From Mitsuaria sp. WAJ17 (lineage in GTDB: Bacteria; Pseudomonadota; Gammaproteobacteria; Burkholderiales; Burkholderiaceae_C), in assembly GCF_014174515.1 (NCBI RefSeq), contig NZ_JACJUG010000001.1, positions 124,001-188,000 on the forward strand: DNA of 64,000 nt, given 5' to 3'. Both the position numbers and the translations under genes were made by a program. This document shows, in pieces, positions 1 to 8,832 of this stretch (positions within the stretch are counted from its first letter, which is position 1; each line of letters opens with the position of its first letter). The notes below the pieces were generated by a model. It made no database searches and was not told where the DNA came from. It was given only the letters and a program-made list of their open reading frames with translations.

Positions 1-1212
1 GTCATGCAGGACGGCCAGCCCTTCATGCCCTACCAGCGCAGCCTCTGCGCCCTGGACCAGCCTTCCACCCAGTGCGTGCTGCAAGCCCGCGAGCTGATGA
101 TCGACGAGTTCCCGCACGACATCCGCCGCCTGGACAGCCATGTGCGCCAGATCACCGGCCAGGAGGACACGCGCCTGGCCGACGGGCGGCCGGTCAGCAA
201 GGCGCGCTCCGGCCTCTACGTGCCCATGCAGCTCAAGGGTCGGGTGATGGGCGTGATCGCCGTGCTCAGTGAGGTACCCAAGGCCTTCGGCCTGGCCGAC
301 CTGGACATCCTGCGCACCCTGGGCGCCTACGCGGCGGTGGCCTACGACAACGCCGAGGCCTACCGGCGGCTGCAGCTGGCGCAGGACCGCCTTGTGGAGC
401 AGGAGAAGCTGGCGGCCCTGGGCTCGCTGGTGGCCGGCGTGGCGCACGAGCTCAACACGCCCATCGGCAACAGCCTGCTGATGGCCAGCACCCTGCGCGA
501 TGCCAGTAAGGGCTTCCTGCGGCGCGTTGATGCCGGCGGCCTGCGCCGCAGCGAGCTGCAGGCGTTCTGCGAAGGCAGCGAGGCGTCCACCACCCTGCTG
601 CTGCACAGCCTGGAGCAGGCCGCCAACCTGATCGCCAGCTTCAAGCAGCTGGCCGTGGACCAGACCTCGGACCAGCGCCGCCGCTTCGACCTGGCCCAGA
701 CCGTCGAGGAGGTGGTGATGACGCTGTCCACCCGCATCCGGCGCGAGGAGCACGAGATCAGCCTGCAGCTGCAGCCCGGTCTGGACATGGACAGCTTTCC
801 CGGCCCGCTGGGGCAAGTCGTCAGCAATCTGGTGCTCAATGCCATGCTGCACGGCTTCGAGGGCCGCAAGGGCGGCCACATGCGCCTGCTGACCCAGGCC
901 CAGGGCGCGGATCGCGTGCTGATCGAGTTCACGGACAACGGCGGCGGCATCCCGCCCGAGCACCTGCGCCGCATCTTTGAGCCCTTCTTCACCACCCGGC
1001 TGGGCCAGGGCGGTTCGGGGCTGGGGCTGCACATCTGCTACAACATCGTCCACACCCTGCTGGGCGGCAGCATCCGTGTGCAGAGCGTGATGGGCGAGGG
1101 CACCCGCTTCGTCATCGAGCTGCCGCGGGTGGCCCCCGTTGACGGCCAGGAGGCGCCCGCCAGCCATTCCCGGCCCCAGGACGGGGGCTGGGAACAGGGC
1201 GGCGGCGTCTGA
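1..1212 (+). CDS. Sensor histidine kinase, 5' end outside window
   Basis: C-terminal ~400 residues of a sensor histidine kinase; the frame is open at the left edge, so the true start is not visible. Counting from the Met at base 4, residues ~1-118 resemble a GAF sensor domain and ~118-140 form a helical linker. The dimerisation/phospho-acceptor helix carries the H-box VAGVAHELNTPIG with His ~148. The ATPase domain shows an N-box (NLVLNAMLHG), a G1 box (DNGGGIP) and a G2 box (GSGLGLHI). No membrane segment lies in the visible part. The kinase would autophosphorylate and pass phosphate to a response regulator; no regulator gene follows, so the partner is unknown. Family assignment is firm, the signal is not known. 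Confidence 0.9.
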   Translation, partial: VMQDGQPFMPYQRSLCALDQPSTQCVLQARELMIDEFPHDIRRLDSHVRQITGQEDTRLADGRPVSKARSGLYVPMQLKGRVMGVIAVLSEVPKAFGLADLDILRTLGAYAAVAYDNAEAYRRLQLAQDRLVEQEKLAALGSLVAGVAHELNTPIGNSLLMASTLRDASKGFLRRVDAGGLRRSELQAFCEGSEASTTLLLHSLEQAANLIASFKQLAVDQTSDQRRRFDLAQTVEEVVMTLSTRIRREEHEISLQLQPGLDMDSFPGPLGQVVSNLVLNAMLHGFEGRKGGHMRLLTQAQGADRVLIEFTDNGGGIPPEHLRRIFEPFFTTRLGQGGSGLGLHICYNIVHTLLGGSIRVQSVMGEGTRFVIELPRVAPVDGQEAPASHSRPQDGGWEQGGGV

Positions 1213-1234
1213 GCGACTCAGGCAAGGAGAGACC

Positions 1235-1390
1235 ATGCACGTCCTGTTCGGATACCCCGGCTCCGGTTCCGCGTCCTGGGACCCGAAGTCCGAGCTGGAG
1301 GCCCTGACCCGCGTGAAGCCGCGGCAGCGCGTCGAGCAGCATCCCGCCGTGCGGCCCATCTACGAACGGCACTGGCCCGCCGAGCCCTGA
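1235..1390 (+). CDS. Small conserved-type protein, 51 aa, unknown function
   Basis: Short ORF starting MHVLFGYPGSG. The start is chosen because AAGGAGAG lies four bases ahead of the ATG, a strong Shine-Dalgarno; the same frame extends upstream only into the kinase 3' end. It is rich in charged residues with no membrane segment or signal peptide, and Gly-Ser-Trp near the N-terminus. It lies 22 bp after the kinase stop and could be co-transcribed with it. I do not recognise the family. Confidence 0.55.
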   Translation: MHVLFGYPGSGSASWDPKSELEALTRVKPRQRVEQHPAVRPIYERHWPAEP

Positions 1391-1430
1391 ACTGCGGGCA
1401 CGCAAGGCCGATATCAGCAGCAGTACTGCA

Positions 1431-1985
1431 ATGGACCAGGAGGCCAGCCCCTTGAATCCCCCCACTGCCTATCCCCTCGAAGGCGGCTGCGACTGCCGCG
1501 CCGTGCGCTACCGGGTGCTGGGCGCGCCACTGTTCGTGCACTGCTGCCACTGCCGCTGGTGCCAGCGCGAAAGCGGCAGCGCCTTCGCGCTCAACGCCCT
1601 GCTCGAGGCGGAGCGCATTGAAAGCCTGGGCCTGGCGCCCGAGCTCGTGGCCACGCCCTCGGAAAGCGGCGCCGGCCAGCAGATCGCCCGCTGCCCCCAG
1701 TGCCTCATCGCCGTCTGGAGCCACTATGCCGGCGCCGGCCCCCTGGTGAAGTTCCTGCGCGTGGGCACGCTGGACGAGCCCGATCTCCTGCCGCCGGACA
1801 TCCACATCTTCACCAGCAGCAAGCAGCCCTGGTTCACCTTGCCGCCGGGCGCGGTGGCCGTGCCCGAGTACTATGACCGCAGCAAGTTCTGGCCCGCGGA
1901 CAGCCTGGCCCGCGCCGAGCTGCTGGCCCCGCGCATCAAGGCCTACCAGAAGGCCCTGTGGGGTGATCCGGACACCCTCGTCTGA
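1431..1985 (+). CDS. GFA-family (CENP-V/GFA fold) zinc protein
   Basis: 184-residue member of the glutathione-dependent formaldehyde-activating enzyme family, a Mss4-like zinc fold. The zinc ligands sit in GGCDCRAVRY near residue 20, CCHCRWCQ near residue 40, and CPQC near residue 90, as the family expects. C-terminal residues ~120-150 carry the usual HIF-TSSKQPW stretch. Most members have no proven formaldehyde activity, so the reaction is uncertain. A second GFA gene lies at 25763-26248 on the other strand. The start could instead be the TTG seven codons further in. Confidence 0.85.
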   Translation: MDQEASPLNPPTAYPLEGGCDCRAVRYRVLGAPLFVHCCHCRWCQRESGSAFALNALLEAERIESLGLAPELVATPSESGAGQQIARCPQCLIAVWSHYAGAGPLVKFLRVGTLDEPDLLPPDIHIFTSSKQPWFTLPPGAVAVPEYYDRSKFWPADSLARAELLAPRIKAYQKALWGDPDTLV

Positions 1986-1993
1986 AGCATGCC

Positions 1994-2284
1994 ATGCACC
2001 CCGCCAAAGTCGATCGCCAGCGCCTGCGCCGCCTCACCGACCTGCCCAATGTCGGGCCGGCCATGGCGGCCGACCTGCTGCTGCTGGGCATCCAGCAGCC
2101 CGCGCAACTGCAGGGCCGCGACCCCTACCAGCTCTACACCGCCCTGTGCCAGCGCACGGGCCAGCGCCACGACCCCTGCGTGATCGACGTCTTCATCTCC
2201 GTCACCCGCTTCATGGATGGCGAGGACCCGCGGCCCTGGTGGGACTACACGGCGGAGCGCAAGGCGCGCTGGCAGGAGGGCTGA
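1994..2284 (+). CDS. Helix-hairpin-helix protein, Cdd1/'pathogenicity locus' type
   Basis: 96-residue protein. Residues 12-40 contain a helix-hairpin-helix (LTDLPNVGPAMAADLLLLGI) as in DNA-binding HhH motifs. The rest matches the small Cdd1-type family, ending with the typical PWWDYTAERK tail. The name 'pathogenicity locus' is historical; a DNA- or RNA-binding role is inferred from the HhH only. It starts 8 bp after the GFA gene and is probably co-transcribed with it. Confidence 0.8.
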   Translation: MHPAKVDRQRLRRLTDLPNVGPAMAADLLLLGIQQPAQLQGRDPYQLYTALCQRTGQRHDPCVIDVFISVTRFMDGEDPRPWWDYTAERKARWQEG

Positions 2285-2300
2285 GCCCACGGGGCCTGCC

Positions 2301-3986
2301 TCAGGTCGGGCCGGAGGCCGGCGCTTCGGGCGGAACGAGCCGGTACAGGCGAGGCACGGCGCCGATGTCGGGGCAGGGCAGAGTGAGGGTCCGGGCCTGC
2401 TGCGCATCCGCAATCTGCACCTCCCCCTTCTCCTTGCAGGACTGCCAGACCGATTGCGCTGCTTGCCAGCCCTGGCGGACGAAGTCGAGCCCGTTCAGCC
2501 GGGCAACCGGGAAGCGGTCAGGCCATGCCGCCTTGCAGCGCGCCTGCGCCGTATCCAGCGTGAAGATGCCGTCCTCCAGATGGAAACCGTAGGGGCCGGT
2601 GCACTGCCGCTCCAGCAGGCTCATCAGCGTGCGGCTCGCAAACTCGGACGACAGCGCCGGCACCTCGTGCTCACCTTGTGAGGCCGGCTGCAGGAGGCCC
2701 CGCCAGGCGGGCGCGGCCAGCGCATCCTGCAAGGTGAGCCGGTCGTGCACCAGCTGCTCCAGAAGCTCGATCACGCCCTGCCGCCCGGGCACCGCTGTCT
2801 GGCGCGCGGCGGCCAGGAAGTCATGCCAGTCATAGGGTCCGTCTCCGACCGCTTTGAGGGTGGCCTGCCACAGCCGGGCGGGCTGGCGGCTGTCCAACAC
2901 GGAGCCCGAGGCTGCCCAGGAGGCCAGGGACACCAGAACCAGGCCGCAGTGGTAGGGCAGGTCACCACCCAGGAACTCCTTGTCGCGCAGCGTGCTGCCG
3001 GTGCTCAACTGACACTGCTGCAGCGACAGGTTCAGCTGGCCCAGGTAGGCCGCATCATCCAGCTGCCCCTGCTGATGCTGCAGACCCAGCGCTACAGCGT
3101 CCGCCCCGCCTTCCAGCAGGAAGACACCGGCCGGAGCCCCCGATCGCAGTCGCATGTTGTGCAGATGGAAGCGCTCGTGAAGGACGAACTTCGCGACGAC
3201 GCGCGCAAGTGCCGGGTCCGCGCTGCCCCAACCCTGGCCATAGAAACCCAGCCGAATGAGGCCGGGACTGACATCCCCGCGCCAGGAAGGCTTGCCTTGC
3301 CCGCCACCGCCCATGGCCAGGATGCTGATGGGGCCGCCGGGTCGCGGCAGGCTGGCCAGTTGCCGGCTGCCCTGGTCCATCAGCGCCCGGATCTGCTTCA
3401 TCAGCGGCGCGGGCAGCGACTGGTCCACGATCAGGGCGTCATCGCCGAAACGTTCGACCGACGGTGATCCCAGCAGAAAGAAGCCGGGAGGATCTTCCGA
3501 AGTCAGCCGCTGGTGCCCGACCTGCATCAGGCCCTGGCGGGCCGGCAGCCCCTCGAATTCGATCGTCGTCCGCCCAAAGGCGGGGTCCAGCAGCAGGTAG
3601 TCGCTGTAGACCGCAAGCGCCCGGCCATCGCCCAGCGGCATCACGGGCGTGTAGGTCCGGTCGAGCTGTCCATCTTTCAGGGCAGAAGGGGAGACGCGCA
3701 CCTCGAAGGATCGCACGGGCTGCTCCCACTGGAGGATGTCCCCGGCGCTGGACAGACGCCCGGCACCGTGGATATGCCAGTTGAGCAGGCGGAGCCGACC
3801 TCCTGACTTGAATCGCAGGCAGGAGGAGGCCTGCGGCAACTCGAAGGCGAGTTGTACGGCGCCCTCTCGCATCGCGACCTTGACACGCACGTCGCCCAGA
3901 TGGCGGCTCGCACAGTCAGCCCGGGCGGCTGTTGTGAGCAGCGCCAGGAGCATGCAGACGAGAAAGGTCCTGTACCACTCGGTCAT
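2301..3986 (-). CDS. Secreted HExxH metallopeptidase-like protein of the radical-SAM peptide locus
   Basis: 561-residue exported protein. The Met at 3986 is chosen because it gives a signal peptide (hydrophobic core FLVCMLLALLTTAARA, cleavage near residue 23) behind a GGGGA-type site; the frame extends upstream without these. Residues 270-274 read HERFH, a zinc-binding HExxH, followed by Glu 291 in LLEGGAD, the arrangement of gluzincin peptidases (M1/M61-like). Several Cys pairs suit a periplasmic protein. It is the last gene of a minus-strand run: radical SAM enzyme, precursor A, precursor B, this gene, with 65 bp to precursor B. The context suggests trimming or degradation of the modified peptide outside the cytoplasm. 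That role is inference; I do not recognise a named family. Confidence 0.6.
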   Translation of the reverse strand: MTEWYRTFLVCMLLALLTTAARADCASRHLGDVRVKVAMREGAVQLAFELPQASSCLRFKSGGRLRLLNWHIHGAGRLSSAGDILQWEQPVRSFEVRVSPSALKDGQLDRTYTPVMPLGDGRALAVYSDYLLLDPAFGRTTIEFEGLPARQGLMQVGHQRLTSEDPPGFFLLGSPSVERFGDDALIVDQSLPAPLMKQIRALMDQGSRQLASLPRPGGPISILAMGGGGQGKPSWRGDVSPGLIRLGFYGQGWGSADPALARVVAKFVLHERFHLHNMRLRSGAPAGVFLLEGGADAVALGLQHQQGQLDDAAYLGQLNLSLQQCQLSTGSTLRDKEFLGGDLPYHCGLVLVSLASWAASGSVLDSRQPARLWQATLKAVGDGPYDWHDFLAAARQTAVPGRQGVIELLEQLVHDRLTLQDALAAPAWRGLLQPASQGEHEVPALSSEFASRTLMSLLERQCTGPYGFHLEDGIFTLDTAQARCKAAWPDRFPVARLNGLDFVRQGWQAAQSVWQSCKEKGEVQIADAQQARTLTLPCPDIGAVPRLYRLVPPEAPASGPT

Positions 3987-4051
3987 CAGGTCCCCGCCGC
4001 CCATGGACCTGATGGCATGGGCCTCTTTCCATGGCATATGCGCACCCGGAT

Positions 4052-4240
4052 TCAGGGGCGAATGACCTGTGAATATACAGGGCCACTTTGCGAGTAGGTC
4101 GGGGTGACCTGGGTATACCATCCGGCACCCGAAACATGGTCAACTTCGGGCGCCGTCAGGAGTTCCGCGACCAGAAATTCCCCGAAGGTCTGGCGATGGG
4201 ATGATTTGTCCTGGCAATTCAAGTCTTCTGCTTTTTCCAT
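4052..4240 (-). CDS. RiPP-like precursor peptide B (62 aa)
   Basis: 62-residue peptide. The start at 4240 is supported by AAGGGA about nine bases upstream. The N-terminal half is leader-like, with EFLVAELLTAPEVDHVSGAG resembling a double-glycine leader, although here the end reads Gly-Ala. The C-terminal part has Tyr at residues 42, 49 and 56, exactly seven apart, each within Y-(T/S)-Q and separated by Pro/Gly. No hydrophobic segment is present. It lies 83 bp downstream of precursor A and 65 bp upstream of the metallopeptidase, all on one strand. Substrate of the neighbouring radical SAM enzyme is the best guess; there is no homologue I can name. Confidence 0.6.
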   Translation of the reverse strand: MEKAEDLNCQDKSSHRQTFGEFLVAELLTAPEVDHVSGAGWYTQVTPTYSQSGPVYSQVIRP

Positions 4241-4323
4241 CTGACAATCCCTTGACTGGATTAAAAATCGGAACAAATCCCCGGGCCAGCAGGCAATGCG
4301 CGCCGGCCGGAGGTTCAATGGAG

Positions 4324-4587
4324 TCAGAGCGCGCCCGATCCATTGGGCGCAGGGGTGCAGCGCATGTTGTACGAGCCACCCGTTTGCTGGAATTGGCCGC
4401 CGGCCTGGACGAAGCTGCCGCCCGAGGAGCCATAGCTCGGGGTGCCAGGACCACAGGTCCCGGTGCCTTCTCCGCCCGCGACGCATTCAATTTCAGGCAG
4501 GGAGAGCAGCTTTGCCTCCAGAACGCCACCGAAGGCGCTGCCGGCATCTGCTTCCTGGCCCAGGCTCAGATCAGAAATCTTCTTCAT
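4324..4587 (-). CDS. RiPP-like precursor peptide A (87 aa), heptad aromatic core
   Basis: 87-residue peptide with a strong GGAGG site nine bases before the ATG. Residues 1-39 form a leader ending LLSLPEIECVAGG, a double-glycine type. The core carries four seven-residue units with aromatic residues at 52, 59, 66 and 73 (SYGSSGG, SFVQAGG, QFQQTGG, SYNMRCT), flanked by Cys 45 and Cys 77. Radical SAM enzymes that form three-residue cyclophanes act on aromatic-X-X-type sites, so each unit could be one crosslink; this is inference. The start overlaps the last 17 bases of the radical SAM gene, implying co-translation. Confidence 0.7.
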   Translation of the reverse strand: MKKISDLSLGQEADAGSAFGGVLEAKLLSLPEIECVAGGEGTGTCGPGTPSYGSSGGSFVQAGGQFQQTGGSYNMRCTPAPNGSGAL

Positions 4588-5905
4588 CTATCAATCCTCC
4601 GTGTTGATGAATTTCCCACGCCGCCCCCAAGAACGACTGCCGCATGAGCTTTTCTTTTATCTTCTGGGCCGGATATCCGTTGGAAACCAGATAGGCGGCG
4701 ACATGCTCATAATATTTACTCATGCCTTCGCAGAATACTGAGGGCGCGTCAAATCCAAGGGCGCTTGAAAATCTGTTTTCAAGATCACCGCCCTGGCAGG
4801 GTCCTCCTCTCCAGGCACAGGCCTGGCGTTCATCCGGCAGGTTGCGCTCGCCGGCCTGCAACTCGGCGAAAACGGCATTGCCCAGCCACTCGCGCAGCGA
4901 CACCTGCGAGATGGCCTGTTTCGGTGTCCTTTGCCACCAGCGCAGGGCCGGCATCAGGGAATCGTCGATGGACAGGCATCCATCGCTATTGATCACGATG
5001 ATCTGGTTGCCCAGGTAGGATCGTTCGCGACCGGACACGTTTCTCCCTTCCGCGCCCTGCGCCTGATCAGCTTTCGGGCCTGCTCTGAAGAAATCCAGGA
5101 AGGTCGAGATGTTCCTGACTTCTGCCGAGGGGTTCTGAACCCAGGCATCGAAGATGTCCGTCAGGGCCTGGCCGAATTCCGCCGGCGTAGCCCCTGCTTC
5201 GTCAAAGCTGTCATGCGAGCAGTCCGGCAGCAGGAAGCTCACGTTGTCGAACCCCAGGTCGCCGGCCAGATGCCGGTAGATTTCCCCGCAGTCCAGCCGG
5301 GGATCCACGACCGTGAGGCTCCCCAGCCCGAAGCTCACACCATGTCTGGCGGCGTATGACTGGAGGCAGCGGATGCCTTTGACCACATCGTCATAGGTAC
5401 CCCTGCCTTTGTGATCGACGCGCTGCCTGTCATTGACAAGCCTCGAACCATCGATGCTGATGCCGACGGTCACCCGATGCCGGGCGAGCAATTCGCACCA
5501 TGCCTCGTCAAGCAGTGTGCCGTTCGTCTGGATGCCCAGCCTCAGCTCTGCGTCGAGCCCGCTGAAGGCCGAGCGCAGGCTGCTGCACATGTGGTCAAAG
5601 CGCGAACGGCTTTGCATCAGTGGCTCACCGCCGTGGAAGACCGCCTCGATCACCTGGATCCTGAGGTCGGTGACGCCATGGGCAAGGAATGCCGCCACCT
5701 GCTCCACCACGTCCTTGCTGATGACGGCGGGTCGGCTCTTGTAGGAATCGTCTCCACCGTTGAAGTAGTAACAGTAGCTGCAGTTGATGTTGCAACGTTC
5801 GATGGTCTTGAGAATGACCTGCAGCTTGTGGATGTCTGTCGAATCGACATCCCAGGCCGGTGCCTTTCGCCTGCGGAAATCCAGTAGCGGTGCGACCTCG
5901 CCCAT
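4571..5905 (-). CDS. Radical SAM peptide-modifying enzyme (XyeB/GrrM-like)
   Basis: 444-residue radical SAM protein. The start at 5905 is preferred over a Met 24 codons upstream because AAGGGGGAG precedes it. The [4Fe-4S]/SAM motif is ERCNINCSYCYYF (Cys 38, 42, 45) and the SAM-binding GGEP is at 92-95. Later cysteines in DGCLSIDD, CAWRGGPC and FCEGM suggest a SPASM-like auxiliary-cluster region. The N-terminal pattern resembles enzymes that crosslink side chains in ribosomal peptides (XyeB, GrrM, FxsB group). It heads a compact minus-strand operon with two precursors and a metallopeptidase. The exact reaction cannot be read from sequence. Confidence 0.85.
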   Translation of the reverse strand: MGEVAPLLDFRRRKAPAWDVDSTDIHKLQVILKTIERCNINCSYCYYFNGGDDSYKSRPAVISKDVVEQVAAFLAHGVTDLRIQVIEAVFHGGEPLMQSRSRFDHMCSSLRSAFSGLDAELRLGIQTNGTLLDEAWCELLARHRVTVGISIDGSRLVNDRQRVDHKGRGTYDDVVKGIRCLQSYAARHGVSFGLGSLTVVDPRLDCGEIYRHLAGDLGFDNVSFLLPDCSHDSFDEAGATPAEFGQALTDIFDAWVQNPSAEVRNISTFLDFFRAGPKADQAQGAEGRNVSGRERSYLGNQIIVINSDGCLSIDDSLMPALRWWQRTPKQAISQVSLREWLGNAVFAELQAGERNLPDERQACAWRGGPCQGGDLENRFSSALGFDAPSVFCEGMSKYYEHVAAYLVSNGYPAQKIKEKLMRQSFLGAAWEIHQHGGLIDEEDF

Positions 5906-6083
5906 GCCTCTCCCCCTTGATGGTTGATGCAGGTGCCGGGTCTTGCTGCGGCTTGTCGCCCAGCGTCGATCACTCAAGCGGGCGCTGGCTAATAACTGTT
6001 CAAGTGACTACCAATGACAGACTTTACAGGGGAGCTTCGTCATGCAGGCGCCATTCGCACACCCGGCCTTGGGCGCTGTGCGA

Positions 6084-7592
6084 TCAGGCCCGCTCCAGCG
6101 GCGCGAACACGCCCTGCGGATCGACCGCCGCCTTGAGCGCCTGCAACCGCGCCAGGTTGGCGCCATACCAGGCCTCGGCGGCCCGGGTCTGCAGGGCATT
6201 GGGATAGTTCACATAGGCGCCGCCGCTGCTCCAGGCCTTCATGCGATCACGCATGCCCTGGGCCCATTGCTCGGCGCCGGCCAGGGTGCTTTCCGCCGTG
6301 CCGGCGGGGTACTCGCAGAGGTACTGGGCGCTGAACAGGGCCTGGCGATGGACGAAGGCCGTGTCCTGCGGGGCCACGCGCGCAATGGCGCCGCCCATCA
6401 GGTTGAGCACCGCCACGCCCGTGCCCTGGCGGGCCGCCACGCCGTCAGACAGGGCCGCGATGCCGGCAGCGTCCAGCGGCCTGTCGAAGAAATCGGAGCT
6501 GGCCGTCATCGAGACCCGGCCCAGCAGGCCGCCCTCGCGCTGGCTGGGCAAATGGCATTGCGGCAGGCTGTAGCTCTGGCAGGCACCCATCATCACCGAG
6601 CCATAGCTGCTGGCCTGCCATTGCTGGGCCTGCGGCGAGCGGCCGATGCGCTGCAGCAGGGCGCTCCAGTACGGCTGCAGCGGGGCCGCATCGCCTGCTG
6701 CCACGCCCCAGATGCGGAACTGGGGGCTGCCCGCCGGCAACACAAGCTGCGACCAGATCGCGTCCGGCAGCCCCTGGGCCGGCCAGCCCTGCCAGGCCGC
6801 CAGGGCAGCGGGCAGGGCCTCCAGCGGGAAGTCGGCCAGGAACAGCTGCAGCGGTCCCGTGGCATGGGTGCGCAGGCGCAGCTGCGTCACCACGCCGAAG
6901 TGCCCGCCGCCGCCTCCGCGCAAGGCCCAGAACAGCTCTGCGTTGTGTTGCGCGTCGCAGTCCAGGAGGCGGCCATCGGCCGTCAACAGCTGTGCGCCCA
7001 GGAGCTGATCGCAGGCCAGACCCTGCGAACGGTCGATGACGCCAAAACCACCGCCCAGCGCAATGCCGGTGATGCCCACGCTCAGGCAGCTGCCCGACGC
7101 CACGCACCGGCCCAGGGGAATGAGGTTGCCATAGACATCGGCCAGGGTGGCGCCCGCGCCCACGACGGCCACCTCGCCCTCCAGGCGCACGCTGTTCATG
7201 GGTCCCAGGTCGATCACCAGACCGCTGCCCGCGGAGCTGCCCACGTAGCTGTGTCCACCACTGCGCAGAGCGAAGGGCAGGCGCTGGCTCAGCGCATGAG
7301 CCAGGCCCGCCTGCACGTCGGCCGCCACGGCGCAGCGCAGCAGGCCCTGGGGCCGGCGATCGTCGAAGCGGGCATTGGCCGCCACCCGCCCCTGCTCGTA
7401 GGCCGCCTGGCCGGGCAGCAGCAGCTGGCCCTGGACCTGGCGGCTGAGGGCCTGCCATTCGGCCGGAATGGGCGTGGTCGTGGGGCCCGGTGGCGGGGCC
7501 GGGGTGGGGGAGCTCGCGCCACCGCCACAGCCAGGCAGGATGAAGGCTGCGGCCGAAGCGGCGGCCCAGGCAAGGGTCTGGCGCCTCTGCAT
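6084..7592 (-). CDS. FAD-linked oxidase, berberine-bridge type, exported lipoprotein
   Basis: 502-residue FAD oxidoreductase of the FAD_binding_4 plus BBE family. The N-terminus has a twin Arg (RRQT) before a hydrophobic stretch ending in the lipobox LPGC, then a Pro-rich linker, suggesting Tat export and lipid anchoring. Residues in RSGGHSYVG (His) and GSCLSVGITG (Cys) are at the two positions used for bicovalent FAD attachment in BBE enzymes. A BBE-type C-terminus (NYPN...YGANLARLQALK) completes the fold. Substrate unknown; members oxidise sugars, alkaloids or other alcohols. It is unlinked to the peptide locus upstream (178 bp gap). Confidence 0.85.
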   Translation of the reverse strand: MQRRQTLAWAAASAAAFILPGCGGGASSPTPAPPPGPTTTPIPAEWQALSRQVQGQLLLPGQAAYEQGRVAANARFDDRRPQGLLRCAVAADVQAGLAHALSQRLPFALRSGGHSYVGSSAGSGLVIDLGPMNSVRLEGEVAVVGAGATLADVYGNLIPLGRCVASGSCLSVGITGIALGGGFGVIDRSQGLACDQLLGAQLLTADGRLLDCDAQHNAELFWALRGGGGGHFGVVTQLRLRTHATGPLQLFLADFPLEALPAALAAWQGWPAQGLPDAIWSQLVLPAGSPQFRIWGVAAGDAAPLQPYWSALLQRIGRSPQAQQWQASSYGSVMMGACQSYSLPQCHLPSQREGGLLGRVSMTASSDFFDRPLDAAGIAALSDGVAARQGTGVAVLNLMGGAIARVAPQDTAFVHRQALFSAQYLCEYPAGTAESTLAGAEQWAQGMRDRMKAWSSGGAYVNYPNALQTRAAEAWYGANLARLQALKAAVDPQGVFAPLERA

Positions 7593-7742
7593 GAAGTCTC
7601 TCCGTTATTGCCAATTAAATACCAGTCTAAGACCAACATAGGCAGGGCGTGCGGGGGTTAGCACCGAGGGTGCGGGCCTGGCGATGCTTGCTATCGTCAG
7701 GCCCGTTGCGGGGCAGGCGTCCCGCCTGCCTGAGGAGATCCC

Positions 7743-8135
7743 ATGCTGAAGTCCCTGGCCCTGGTCCTTGGCTGCTATGTGCTGTCGGTGCTGCTGGTCC
7801 TGGCCACCGATCCCCTGCTGTCGGCCCTCTTCCCGGGGGACTTCGTTCAGGGCCGCATCCCCTCCGAGACCTCGCTGATGGCCAGCACCGGCCTCTTCAT
7901 CGGCATCTCCATCCTCTGTGCCTGGCTGTGTGCCCGCCATGCGCCGAGGCTGCCGGGCCGCCACGTGCTGTGGTTCATGGTGCTGGGGGAGTTGATGGGC
8001 ATTGCGGCCACCATCCCCAACTGGAGCAAGGGCTGGCCGCACTGGTACTGGCTGTCCTGGCTGCTGAGCTGGCCGTTGAGCTGCTGGCTAGGCCTTCGCC
8101 TGGCGCGGCGGAGCGCGCCGCAGCGCGAGGCCTGA
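7743..8135 (+). CDS. Small integral membrane protein, unknown function
   Basis: 130 residues with about four hydrophobic helices: near residues 3-27, 40-62, 76-95 and 100-120. The family is not recognised. The start has GAGGAG upstream (CCTGAGGAGATCCC before the ATG). It stands alone, divergent from the FAD oxidase and 102 bp ahead of an acetyltransferase. Confidence 0.65.
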   Translation: MLKSLALVLGCYVLSVLLVLATDPLLSALFPGDFVQGRIPSETSLMASTGLFIGISILCAWLCARHAPRLPGRHVLWFMVLGELMGIAATIPNWSKGWPHWYWLSWLLSWPLSCWLGLRLARRSAPQREA

Positions 8136-8237
8136 GGCGCCACGCCCAGGCAGGCGCAGACCCGCCCGTGCGCTTTGCGGCCGCGGGACGCCGCGGTGCT
8201 TGCGCCGGGGCGGGCTCATGCCGTAGTCTGCGCGCCC

Positions 8238-8804
8238 ATGTGCAGCAGCCCAGCCTCCACCGCCGCCCCCCGGCTCATTCCCGCCCGGCTGGACCAGCAT
8301 GCCGCCGAGCTGCTGGCGCTGAACACCGAATACATGAGCTGGGTCTTCACCGGCATCGAGCAGCACTTCGGCGCCTTGCCTGCGGCCCTGTCCGAGCGCC
8401 CGGTGGCCGACTATGCGGCAGAGATGCTGGACAAGGTCTGCGGCGATCTCCCGCCCGCCGGCTGCTTCTACCTGCTGACCGTGCCCGATGGGAGCGGGCA
8501 TGCACTGCGCATGGCCGGCATGGGCGGCCTGCGTCGCCTGGACGAGCAGCGGGCCGAGCTCAAACGAATCTACCTCCGCCCCGGCTTGCGCGGCCTGGGC
8601 CTGGGCACCTTGCTGATGCAGCGGCTCGTGGAGGATGCGCGCGCCTTCGGCTACCGGCAGCTGTGCCTGGACTCGGCCCCCTTCATGCAGGAGGCCCAGG
8701 CGCTCTATGCCCGCCAGGGCTTCCAGGACTGTGCGCCCCATGCAGGCACCGAGGTGCCCGCCCCGCTGCAGTCCGGCTGGCGCTTCATGCAGCGCCCGCT
8801 CTAG
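8238..8804 (+). CDS. GNAT N-acetyltransferase
   Basis: 188 residues from the internal Met at 8238; the frame is open further upstream, but the fold begins after this point. The acetyl-CoA site is visible as RPGLRGLGLGTLLMQRL around residues 115-130, followed by the usual beta5-alpha4 segment (LYARQGFQDC). Substrate unknown. It begins a short run of three genes: this one, a VOC protein and a second GNAT. Confidence 0.85.
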   Translation: MCSSPASTAAPRLIPARLDQHAAELLALNTEYMSWVFTGIEQHFGALPAALSERPVADYAAEMLDKVCGDLPPAGCFYLLTVPDGSGHALRMAGMGGLRRLDEQRAELKRIYLRPGLRGLGLGTLLMQRLVEDARAFGYRQLCLDSAPFMQEAQALYARQGFQDCAPHAGTEVPAPLQSGWRFMQRPL

Positions 8805-8832
8805 ACCCCATCCATCCACAAGGGAGTTCCCC

